The notes under the pieces were generated by a model that did no database searches, was not told the origin of the DNA, and saw nothing but the letters and a program-made list of their open reading frames with translations. A DNA stretch of 64,000 nucleotides, from NCBI RefSeq assembly GCF_040183065.1, contig NC_091128.1:173621244-173685243 (forward strand), read 5' to 3'. The translations under genes and the position numbers were made by a program. The first letter of the stretch is position 1, and every line of letters begins with the position of its first letter. The stretch comes from Periplaneta americana (lineage: Eukaryota; Arthropoda; Insecta; Blattodea; Blattidae). Positions 1-12,465 of this stretch are shown piece after piece.

Positions 1-225
1 GGGGATATCATCATGCTAACCACACGATACCTTCATACTGGTTGGATGATCGTCCACCTCTGCTTCGGCATGTGGACGTGAGACCAGCAGCCGGCTGGTC
101 AGTCTTGGCCCTTCATGGGCTGTAGCATCACGGAAAAAGGCTTTATGAACACGGTGCTCACCACATCATCTTGTTTTAGTGCCAAGACCATGAAAGCATA
201 CAGCTCTACCTCCATGCCCATCATA
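1..225. repeat. possible SINE body fragment
   Basis: Read on the minus strand, about 175-225 (CATGGAGGTAGAGC then a CTTTCATGG/TTGGCAC stretch) resembles the body of the tRNA-derived SINE at 27786-28078. The leftmost bases read on the minus strand as a weak tRNA-like segment with a GGTTAGCATG stretch. No flanking duplication is visible because the window begins here. Assignment rests on local similarity only. Confidence 0.3.
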
Positions 226-732
226 GCATGTAATATATTATCTATACATATATGATTGTTTGTGTGTGTGTGTTTTTTTTATATCTTATTATTTCATTCT
301 GTTCATTAGAAACACTTAAATCTTACAACAAATTGAACTTATTTATCCTAATTTCTGTGTAGACATTAAATGCAAACATAGGGATTTTTTCAAATCTCCT
401 GTCCCTTTTTTTAATTAATCCCCTCCTTCCTGAATATTATACCCATAATGAATCATCTATGGTTTGAATATAGAAAGACTTCTGTCTGCTTCCTCTGTAA
501 AAGAAGTTAGTGAGGTTTAAAAAGGGTGTGTCAGCTACTATGTATATTTGCGCCCTTATCTAAAATTCTTTAAAAAAACACATAAACACTACAACAAGCT
601 GGTGTAAAAGAAATATAAACACACAAACTCTTGCTATTTCCTAAAATAAAATGATGTCATTTGTTTAATATAGAGCTAAATCTCCAGTATGTTGTTATAA
701 GCAGGACTCGACCTGTCTGCTCTGATTCACAG
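226..732. other. intron sequence upstream of first visible exon
   Basis: AT-rich, with a short GT/T-rich run near 263-282. No exon, RNA gene or recognisable repeat seen. It ends in the acceptor AG at 731-732 of the first visible phospholipase exon. Confidence 0.5.
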
Positions 733-868
733 CTGGATGCGGCTTCGCTTTCTCACAGATTCTAAGGGGAAAATCCCAGTCAGAGTTGTGGCCCGGACGT
801 TTACATCAGGCAGAAATGAGAAACATGTATACAAGTACCTGTCTGCTCTGGGACTCGCCAAAGGCAAG
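733..868 (+). CDS. norpA: norpA exon A: start of EF-hand region
   Basis: Acceptor AG at 731-732, donor GTAATA from 869. The first base completes a split codon (probably His), then [20 protein letters not shown] and on to GLAKGK. It matches the PLC beta segment that links the PH domain to the EF hands. Ends at a codon boundary. The ATG at 737 is internal and not the gene start, because the frame and homology continue upstream of it. Confidence 0.88.
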
Positions 869-1945
869 GTAATAATTAATACCCACACATCAATGTGTTC
901 CCCCCACTCCCAATGCCACCAGGTTGCCTTTCGACATTTTTGGCACAACTTTCCTGTTAACACTGGAACTCTCTGCATCATAATCCACAGTTAATTCCCG
1001 ATTTACCACGAAAATCGTCTGTAGCTGCATTTAGATTGGCAACAGGCCATGATTGTTTGGCCAAACACCTGCATAGAATTGGAATATATCAGTCCCCTAA
1101 CTCCCCATTGTGCGACTTAAACCAAGAAATGGATTCGGAACACCTCAAAATATGTGCCTTCAGTGGCTGGCCATGATAATATCTTTGAAAAATATTGGAG
1201 TGCAAGAGGTCAAATGACTTTATTGTCAAACGCCTGACATTAGAAAACAACAACAACAACACTGGAAGACATCAGCAATGCTAGGAAATACCTAATGAGA
1301 TTTGATTATTAATTATTTATCATAATGACTTTACTACTATTCTTTATAACCTTAAAGTAAATATACTTCATCCTCTCCCCCTCCCTTACCTACCTACAGT
1401 TATTAGTAAACCAGTATTTTGCGAAGTTTAAATATTTATATTTCTATATTGTGTATGATATTATAGTCCAGATCAGCTTACTTAATACCCCAAGGGTGAA
1501 ACCTAACCATTTTTCCATTATTACTAAATATGCTAGTGAATTATAGTGATTTTCTAGCTCTCAGGTTGAATTTTCTTTTACCAACTTCGTTTCGAATTTC
1601 GGGTACTGACAAAAACTGCAACTGGCAGTTATTTTCTGTTATGTTGGTAGCAATGATTTCGGTTTACAGTAAAGCAAACTGATGAAAATGTAAGTAAGTA
1701 TATACATTTTTAGGTTAGGTCTCATGAATCGTAAACTCTTTACTCAAAGCAATAAATTTCATGTTGCCTCACAAAATAAATTGTAATATCAGATCATGCT
1801 AATCCTAATTACCAACATAATATGCGAGAAGTCCTGGAGGAAAATATACTATTTCATAAATAAATTATTGAACCATTTAGGAAACATCTCGCAACATAAA
1901 GATGAGATGTGGTAAATAAGCAAGACATTGTTATTGTTAACAATA

Positions 1946-1978
<33 letters not shown>

Positions 1979-4900
1979 AGTACATGACATTCAGATTTTA
2001 CCCTCTTTGGTGATATCTGGTATTAGTTGGCAACACTGAAGAGACGGCCAAATTAGACTTTTAGGAATTATTCTTACATGATCCTCACTATACTTAAATA
2101 TGTATGGCATCGAAACCTATTGGAAATTTTAATTTCCTTGATTTTATATACATATTCAATCTGCAAAATCCTCTTTGAAATTACGACTGTTAAATCCTCC
2201 ATAGATCTTGAGGTAGTTTTCACTAAAAGTCAGACTGGCAAGGAAAGTTTAAGGGTCATGGCTCTCGAGACCATCCACACCAGGTACCCAGGATCCAATT
2301 GGCTACACATCTACACTGATGGATCCAAAATAGCTGGACACTTGAATGCGGGAGCTGGAATCTATAGTACCTAGCCTGTTTTCATTTTATATTCCTGTAG
2401 GCCAGAATACATCAGCTTTTGATGGGGAAATCCAAGCAATTAGTGTGGCATTATAACTCACAGTTCACTCAGGTAAATTCAGTAATGCTGTTATCCTCTC
2501 TGACAATAGAATGGCTATCCAGTCAATTAGTCAACTTTCCGGCCTGGTTCAATAGAGATAAAACATTGCCAAGATATACCAAAAGATCTTGCAGCAAACA
2601 ATAAACAATTACTCTACAGTGGATACCTGGTCACTGCTGAATCTATGGAAGCTCGGCTCCCACTAACCTACCCAAAACCAATGTCATTCCAGCCTGTGAA
2701 AATAGCTATAAAAGAGTGATTCAAGACACAACTTCTACAAGACCTAGCCTCAAGAACATCTGAGAAGCACTGGAGAGAGTCAATTCTGAAAATACCAATT
2801 CACCCAAGAAAAAGTGCAGTTGCGCTCTTTCGTCTAATAACAGAGCATGATTTACTGGCGAAACACCTTTTCCGTTTTGAGATAATGGAGACACCATCTT
2901 GCAAATTGTGTAAGTCTAATACAGAGATGGACCAACATCACCTTGCAGTATGTTCTGGCCTCCAGTCACTCACAGAAGTGGAATGCTATTGGGAAGCCAG
3001 GAAGACGATGATTTTTCTATAAAATTGTTTCTTAATATGTGTTCACTTGTTGTTTTCTTTGAAGGTTAATGATTCTATAATCAATTTACCAGCCATTAGA
3101 TAAATAAATAAATATTCATTTAAATAGTTGACTGTGAAAGCTTAGGATTCTAACTCCCTATACTTCAGATGTTACAAGCATACTCGACTGCCCTAGAAAA
3201 ACTTGTTGTCTTTTGCAAGACAAACTCTTAGTAGGAGAATGCATAAACGTGATGAAGAATCACTGTAATTATCTAAGTTTAGCTTTCTTCTCTGAGCTAG
3301 GACTTCAATCTGAGAATGCACAGTGGCCAGATCATGCTGATGGCCAATCTAGTGCATACCTCCTACCTTTAACATTACTTTTACCTAAACATAATATTTC
3401 TGCAGTAACATATTACAGTTACTTAATATTTGGGTGGCAATTGTGCAGTGCATGTAGTGGTAATTGTTATTGCATATATCCACTTTCAATGGTAAGCTGT
3501 TGTCTGTGTTACATGATTGGGTTACTGCTCTTATTCTAGAATGATAAAATAGAGCCAGAAGAATTCACATTTGACAAGTTCTACCATCTCTACCAGAAGG
3601 TCTGCCCCAGGCACGACATCGAACACCTCTTCAAATCAATGTGAGTTCAATACTTGAGTGATTGTTGCATCCATACATTTTGAAAGTGATTGGTGCATCA
3701 TATAAGGCTTGATATTCGCTAGTGATTGTTGCAGCCATACATCTTGAGAGTGATTGGTACATCATATGAGGCTTGATATTCGCTAGTGATTGTTGTATCC
3801 ATACATCTTGAGAGTGATTGGTACATCATATGAGGCTTGATATTCGCTAGTGATTGTTGTATCCATACATCTTGAGAGTGATTGGTACATCATATGAGGC
3901 TTGATATTCGCTAGTGATTGTTGTATCCATACATCTTGAGAGTGATTGGTACATCATATGAGGCTTGATATTCGCTAGTGATTGTTGTATCCATACATCT
4001 TGAGAGTGATTGGTACATCATATGAGGCTTGATATTCGCTAGTGATTGTTGTATCCATACATTTGAGAGTGATTGGTACATCATATGAGGCTTGATATTC
4101 GCTAGTGATTGTTGTATCCATACATCTTGAGAGTGATTGGTACATCATATGAAGCTTGATATTCGCTAGTGATTGTTGCATCGTATGAGGCTTGATATTC
4201 ACTAGTGATTGTTGTATGCATACGTCTTGAGAGTGATTGGTACATCATATGAGGCTTGATATTCGCTAGTGATTGTTGTATGCATACGTCTTGAGAGTGA
4301 CTGGTACATCATATGAGGCTTGATATTCTCTAGTGATTGTTGTATGCATACATTTTGAAAGTGATTGGTGCATCATATGAGGCTTGATATTCTCTAGTGA
4401 TTGTTGTATGCATACATTTTGAAAGCGATTGGTGCATCATATGAGGCTTGATATTCTCTAGTGATTGTTGTATCCATACATCTTGAGAGTGATTGGTGCA
4501 TCATTTGAGGCTTGATATTCGCTACATGCTTGACTTTGCACCACAAGAGGCATGCTGTCTGATTGTAACATGCACAGGCGATGTTTGCTATTCAGTACTC
4601 CAGAACATCAGACGATGCTTGCTATTCAATACTTCAGTGGTTGTGCATCACGTGGGGCATGCAGTTTACTTGTGTTGTTTACGGGTCCAGCACGCAGGGC
4701 AAGTCGAATTCGATGAGCTTGGGCCAGTTGATGCTGTTCCTGAACGAGAAACAGAGGGACCCACGGCTGAACGAGATCCTGTACCCCTTATATGACCAGA
4801 AACGGACACTGCAGCTCATCAACGCTTACGAACAGGATGACAACGCGCGCAGCGAGCGTGAGTGACGTCACAACTTTGGAGTCATGTGTGCAAACTAGGG

Positions 4901-5471
4901 TGTGGCACTGAGATGTGATTGGCTTGTCCACAGGGCGGATGACACGGGATGGGCTGATGCGCTTCCTCATGTCGGATGAGAATGCGCCGGTGGTCCTAGG
5001 CCACCTAGACGTTTATATGGACATGGATCAGCCCTTGGCACACTACTACATCAACAGCTCACATAACACGTACCTAACAGGCCTTCAGATTGGAGGACGC
5101 TCCTCTGTTGAGATGTACCGTCAGGTGCTGCTTTCAGGATGCAGGTACACATCTTGTTGCTTTGTTTCTCATTAATACTTACAAATGGCTTTTAGAGAAC
5201 CCGGAGATTCATTGCCCGCCATCGGTCCCTATCCTGAGGAAGATTAATCCAGTTCCTAGCATCATATCCTATCTTCTTCAAATCCATTTTAATATTATCC
5301 TCCCATCTATGTCTCGGCCTCCCCAAAGGTCTTTTTCCCCTCAGATCTCTCAACTGGCACTCTATATGCATTTCTGGATTCATCCATACGTGCTGCATGA
5401 CTACACTTCAATTTTAAGAATTATCTTTCATATGGAAGGTAGCTGATAACAAACAGAACACTCTGTTGTTG

Positions 5472-5505
<34 letters not shown>

Positions 5506-8500
5506 CATTATTATTATTATTATTAAATACTGTATTTACCCGCATAAGGGGTGCCCCCCGCATAATGGACGCAGTCCAATGTTTCGCGTTAAAATTAATA
5601 AAAAAAAATTCCCTGCATAATAGATGCATAGAGGAATTTGAATCTGTGACAAATGATAACAGTGATGCTGGACCTGACAGTGAATGAGGTAAGGCTAGTG
5701 TTAATAATAACAATAAAGTGTCTTGTCTTATTGTTGCTGTATTCATTGTTACAAGTTATCATCTGTTTATACAACTGCTGCTAACTATCGATCATCTTAA
5801 GTGTACACAATCGACATATAAATTAGTCGCAGCCCATATATCAGTGGCGGCTCCTGCATATTTCTTAAGAGGAGGAAAGAAATTAACAGCACTAAATGAC
5901 ACCTTCTTGAATGAAACATGCTACAAATTAGCCTACATGCATACATGTAAGACCAGGTAGTGTTGGGGTTTGCCTTCCCTTCTGTATAGCAATAATCTGT
6001 TCTTGTAAACTGAGTTTCCTAAATTGTCCAAAATATATTATGATTTCACTTCCATTCATTGTTGAATATTTGCACAAATTAACAATTACAAGGAAATTCA
6101 CAACCTCGTAGCATTTTTCGAGCACACTACAGCATCACACGTGTTGGAAGAGACTAGCTACTAACTTGTAATCGGAACCGTTTTACGGAAATGGGAATGG
6201 GAAATAATGTGAGGAAAGAACACTGCACCCACCCACGTGGTCTGTGTTGCCACATGTACATTTTACAAGTTCAGTATCACATACTTTTGAAGAATGTCAG
6301 TTCTTGTAAAGTCATACTATCATTATTGTTCAAAGCTGCCGGTGGCCGATTAACTTTTTATGTTAAAAATGATGTAGTTTGGAGTACCTACTTTCAGTTT
6401 CAAATATATTTGTACAAAACTGGCAACTTGGCTGTTGCCCTGTCTAGTAAACAATGAATAGAAGTGAATTTCAGGGGCCAACTACGTAAAACTACTTTCT
6501 CTTTGTTTTACATAAACCCGACTTTAACTTTCTAATATCCACGAAAATTTCAAACCATGAATAGTAGCCTATATAAAGTGCAATGAATAATATTTTTGAT
6601 TTATAATTTAAAAAAAAGTTTACATGGTGTCTTTCATAGCGTTGCGTTAAAACTGTTTTTGTTGTGTCTCCTCCTGATGTGTTATAGTCCGGTTGAATGC
6701 AGCATCGTTAGATGGCAGCGGTAGCGAGCTTGCTGCACGACCAGTCGGCTTCTATTTCCCGCCCATGCGCTGATTCAGAGGAGGATCTCCTCCCTCTCCG
6801 TTCATTTACTCGCTTTAAAACTCTGCTTCTTTCTCTGGCCGCTAGTGCGCTGTTGTCTATGTGTGTTAACTGCAGTAGAGGAGGAATGGAGTGCCTTTCC
6901 TCCACACAGACTATCTCGCATCTTTCTCACAGTTTTCTAGTAGCACATGAGCGCGCGTCGTTTAAAACTCGATCAACCGAGTTTTTCTTATAGCTGTGAA
7001 CTTAAAAATTATCGATTCTTCCTCGAATTTCAAGGCACAGATTTCATTTGGTATTTACTTTCAAAAGAAGAAAATGTGAGGAGGACGTTCCTCCCTGCCC
7101 TCCCCCGAGGAACCGCCACTGCCATATATCATTACGTATTCCATCGATTATTTCAGCATTCTAGCTGGCACATCTTTAATACTTTTCTTTACTTAAATGT
7201 TTTCCTCGCATAAAGGACGCATTCTAGTTTTTTGTTATAAAAATCGAAAAAAAAAGTGAGTGTATTACACGGGTAAATACGGTACTTTCCAGTGGCGGCT
7301 CGTGAACTTATGGATTGGGAGAGCTGCAGTAGATTTTGGTACATACAAATTTCACTTCTTGATACCATTACTAATAAGTATAGGACAAAAATAAATGCAC
7401 TACATATCGAAAAACCAAAACTTCCTGACTTAGTTGGGAGATGTCTGTAGGACCATTTGCTAATCCCTAAGAAAAACTAATACCATCGATTTCAGTCTGA
7501 ATTTCAGATCGGCAGACACTCAACTTACAATCTACTAGTTCATTCTGAATTGTCTTAGAATTACCTTTAAACAGTGGCATGTTCCAAATGATTTCTGAGA
7601 GGTTCGTTTAGATTACTGACGGACTGTAGCAACCCACGAAATACACTAGAGTCCTTCGAATCGTTTTTTCATCATGTCCCCTAAGGGGAAGTTCATATTG
7701 GCCACAAAATTTGATACAATCAATATTTTTTAAAATAATTTCACGATTTTTTCTACTTCTTGATTATCTTTGAGAATGTTTGTTCTGTTCGTTTCACATA
7801 ATTGCGCAGCAATATTAGTTTTGCCTAACATAGCCAATGAAACAACATTTTTCAGGTGAGATTGCGAAGATTCGTGCTTTTTAATTTTTAGGGGCAAATG
7901 TCCTAAATCTGTTACACCACTCCTAGTCCATGTAGTATCACCATCGAAGAGGAGGCAACCACAAATGCTCAGCGTAAATTTCATTGTTGTACTTCCTTAC
8001 ATATATGCACTATTTCGGCTGGATAAAGCTTGAGTAAGATTTAAGTCAGGTAATGAACGACCCTTTAATTTCACTTCATTACATCAATTTTCTCCGCAAG
8101 GGAAAGTTGAGAAAAATAAAATTAATATTCTGTAATTCACACACACTCATGCTTGCACATTTGCACTGGTTAAGTTACGATACTAAAACGTCACACCAAA
8201 GCAACACTTAGATATACTGATGTCAACAATTTTCTAAAACTGGAAAATAAGTTTCTTTCGTATTTTACGTGCAATATCAAAAGGATTATACTCATGCAAT
8301 CATTTTGAGTTAAGGCAAATATTAGGTTCTGCTGGAGGCTGGATATGTACATAATAATAAGGCAAAAGAGAATATTAATTTCGTTATATTAAGTCGATAA
8401 GATTCTACAACAATAAGTATGTGAAGAGAAAATAAACATTTTTTCATTAAGTTTCAAGGGAATAGAGAATCTATTTGACGTAGCATTACAATAGTGTGTG

Positions 8501-11500
8501 TGGGAGGGGAGGAAAGATCTTCCCTTGTCGCCTGGCTCTGCATGCCACTGCAGCAAAATATGGGTTTTAAACAGCGGCAGTTTCCCTCTGCTTCCCTTCA
8601 CCTCTCTACCCCCTGACCAAGCCAGACACACTCTCTATGATCTGTCCCACCTTGCAGATCCCAGGACGACTTTGAATGCAGTGTCAATTCCAGTACAGTC
8701 GACGCGCAAAAAGATAATGCATAAGATAATAATACATATTCCCGGCCAGATGAAATATAAAACAATTTACCAATAAAAGCTGTAACAATTCTTCTACAAA
8801 TTAAAATAAATATTATTTTTATTTTCCTGTCAAAGCAGGGAGTGCTGCAGCTCCGCAGCTTTTATGGATGGGCCGGCCCTGTTACTTTCCCTAAACAGGG
8901 ATTACCTAGAAGACAAAGTATACCATTTACAAAAAAAAAAAAAGAAAAAAATTCTTTTCTCTTGCAATTTCAAAGCTGTATTCAATTTTATGGAAAATAG
9001 TTCTAGCGAAATATTTTTATTTTATTTTTATTATATGTTTTTAAAAATCGTTTTAAATAAAGAAAGGAGAATGTTTTCTTTTGTTTGTTGCCATGTGAAC
9101 AGATCTGTTGATACTGTTAAATATGGTGTCATGAATATTTAAAAATGGCAGAGTGATATATTCTAGATTATAATTGGTGTTCTGTGATTTACATCACTTT
9201 ATTGGTTCATTGGACAGATTACAGTATGAATAATTTCGAGGGAAAAATTGTTCTGGGGCCGGGTATCGAACCCGGGACCTTTGGTTAAATGTACCAACGC
9301 TCTCCCACTGAACTACCCGGGAACTCTACCCGACACCGATCCAGCTCAGTGGGAGAGCGTTGGTACGTTTAACCAAAGGTCCCGGGTTCGATACCCGGCC
9401 CCGGAACAATTTTTCCCTCGAAATTATTCAAATTAACTTTACAGGGAGTTATTCCTGAAAGCTTAATTTGCATAATACACGTCACTGTACGTAACAGAAA
9501 ACCACAATTTAAAGTCACACAGAGTTAGTGTGCACTCAAATGTTGGTTGCTTGACGGTTGTCAGCCCACTTTGAGGTCTGTGGATATAGAGGGAAAAATT
9601 GGATCGGTGTCGGGTAGAGTTCCCGGGTAGCTCAGTGGTAGAGCGTTGGTACGTTTAACCAAAAGTCCCGGATTCGATACCCGGCCCCGGAACAATTTTT
9701 TCCCTCGAAATTATTCAAATTAACTTTACAGGGAGTTATTCCTGAAAGCTTAATTTGCATAATACACGTCACTGTACGTAACAGAAAACCACAATTTAAA
9801 GTCACACAGAGTTAGTGTGCACTCAAATGTTGGTTGCTTGACAGTTGTCAGCCCACTTTGAGGTCTGTGGATATAGAGGGAAAAATTGGATTGGTGTCGG
9901 GTAGAGTTCCCGGGTAGCTCAGTGGTAGAGCGTTGGTACGTTTAACCAAAGGTCCCGGATTCGATACCCGGCCCCGGAACAATTTTTTCCCTCGAAATTA
10001 TTCAAATTAACTTTACAGGGAGTTATTCCTGAAAGCTTAATTTGCATAATACACGTCACGTAACAGAAAACCACAATTTAAAGTCACACAGTTTTAGTGT
10101 GCACTCAAATGTTGGTTGCTTGACGGTTGTCAGCCCACTTTGAGGTCTGTGGATATAGAGGGAAAAATTGGATTGGTGTCGGGTAGAGTTCCCGGGTAGC
10201 TCAGTGGGAGAGCGTTGGTACGTTTAACCAAAGGTCCCGGGTTCGATACCCGGCCCCGGAACAATTTTTCTCTCGAAATTATTCAAATTAACTTTACAGG
10301 GAGTTATTCCTGAAAGCTTAATTTGCAGATTACAGTATGTTTACATTGCTCAGTAGTGAAGCATTGTTGACTGGACGGGATGTGGCAGCAGCATAACACC
10401 ACACATAGAGAGTGTTGCGTGTTGCAGGTGTATCGAGCTCGACTGCTGGGACGGTGAAGACGAGGAACCCATCATCACACACGGCCACTTCGTGTGCACC
10501 AACATCTTGTTCAAGGTGAGTCACTTTGCGTGGAGTGTGGCCTTGTACCCAGTTGCTCTGTATTGACTTGTCCATTCCATTACAGGACGTGATCTGTGCG
10601 ATTCGCGACACAGCCTTTGTGACGTCAGTCTACCCTGTGATCCTGTCATTTGAGAACCACTGCTGCAAGGAACAGCAATACAAGATGGCCAAGTACTGCA
10701 ACGAGATTCTGGGGGACCTGCTGCTCAGTGAGCCTCTCCCCAATATGTCGGTGTGTACAATAGGGAGTTGCAGAGTATTTAAAAAATATTACTGGCCATT
10801 TGCAGAAATGTTAATCATTTATGATCGAACCTTGATCGATGATTAACCAGAGTTTGATTGGCAATAGATGAAGTCTCACTTGTAAATTCCTCTGCCTGAC
10901 AATTAACTCCTATTTGAATTATAAAGATTACGTGCACCATCTCTCAAATTTACTGTCAAGTTCTGCCTATCTCGTCTGGCTGGGCGGAAGAGAAGGCCTA
11001 CTGGCCCTAGGTCTGCCAGATTAAGGCCCGGTTGCAGAAACGCAAATCAAATCAGTCCCTGATCGCCAATCAGTTGATGTCTGATTTATTTGATTGTTCA
11101 TTGCGTTGCACAAACATGAATCTCCAATCAGCTTGTCTCAATTTACTAATTGGTGATTTAAGAAAGAAATACATTTGACAACAGCGCTATTTAGCAACCA
11201 CAGCCAATTTGATGCTCTTTAAAAGTCGCGAAAGGAATGCATCAAGTGGGCGGTGACTAGGAAAACAAGTGAATGTTTTGCTGTTTTGTTGCTTTTTGTA
11301 GAAAGGAAACAGGCGGTTTCTATTTGTATATAGACTACAATATAGTGAAAGAATATGAAGAAAACAAAAAAAAAGTGAGGGGGCTTCTGTTGTGGGATTT
11401 GCTAGGGGAATCGACAAGAAATTGGAACATGCATAGCCTCCATAACCCAAAATAATTCCATTTCCCATCTCTCTGTTTACAAATGGAGCTCGTAACCTAC

Positions 11501-12403
11501 TCATTAAAAATATTGTGTTGTCATGTGTAGAACCCTGCAAACGGGCTACAACATTCCAGAATTTCAATGATGGTGTATACTACATATTGCCTGTATATTC
11601 ACAGAAAAGAAACCTTTTCTATTTCGATAAAGTTCGGCATCATTTCAACTAGGTGATTGGATGGGGATGTGAGCAGTTTATACAACCAATATTAGGCTAC
11701 TCTTGGAAATCCTGACATGGCTGAAAATTCTCTCTGGATTTCAAATCGTTCCCTATTTGAAGTTTGGGGATTTATGAGACCCTGCCATAACAAAGCAATT
11801 TCATACGTAACATTCCTAACTACTCGGCAAATAGTTGATTTGTGGACCCTAACAAGATAACCCAAGACCGCCTGAAAAATTCCAACAGCATAAAATCTCA
11901 GCATTATTAGAACTTGGTTCATAGGAAAAAGTGGAAGGTTTCGATTTGTCTGTCTGCATATATTTGTTTCAATTTTTGAAAGTAACAAAACACAGGAATC
12001 CTTACTTAACCTAAATCTTTGCTCAAATTCTCTGTCATTATACATAAAAACAATTCATGTCTATCACGGAAACGCCCTCTTCTTAATAATATTTTTTTTT
12101 TCGTTTAAAATTTCTTCATCAGAAGAATCCATTATGTCGAAAACAATACTGTTACGCTATAACTATTTACTATATAATTACAGTAACTGCATTACAAACA
12201 GAACAACATAAATAGCCTGCTTGATCGATGATCAGTGACTTAACCAGCAAAAATCTGTTGATCAAATCTGATGGAAGACTGATTTGCGATCAAACACTGA
12301 TTGTTCTTTCTGCAACAGAAATAGAACTGATGGCCAATCAAACCCTCCTTGATCGCCAATCATATTTTGATCGGTGTTTCTGCAACCGGGCCTAAATAAA
12401 TAA

Positions 12404-12465
<62 letters not shown>

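Larger units (their letters stand above)
9229..10325. mobile_element. compound array of tRNA-like units with 14-bp flanking duplication
   Basis: One inverted tRNA-like unit, a 5'-truncated direct one facing away from it, then three direct units spaced 287 and 282 bp apart. Spacers are nearly identical. The block is flanked by the exact 14-bp CAGATTACAGTATG at 9215-9228 and 10326-10339, so it appears to have arrived, or had its founder arrive, as a single insertion. Direct units 2-4 are followed by T runs. The whole block ends 102 bp before exon E. SINE multimer is the likeliest reading; a pseudo-tRNA cluster is the alternative. Confidence 0.75.

Noticed and set aside
737-994. ATG at 737 as the gene start
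   Set aside because: A split codon precedes it in frame, an acceptor AG lies at 731-732, and PLC beta has about 185 more residues upstream.
3658-4524. Regular array that could be taken for a CRISPR
   Set aside because: Units are contiguous with no unique spacers, and the setting is an insect intron; it is a minisatellite.
5414-5746. Open frame with poly-Asn on the minus strand
   Set aside because: Produced by the GTT/ATT microsatellite; no domain outside the run.
9621-10261. Three functional tRNA-Asn (GTT) genes
   Set aside because: C at the invariant U33 position, an acceptor mismatch and the insertion-like flanks argue for SINE heads or pseudogenes.
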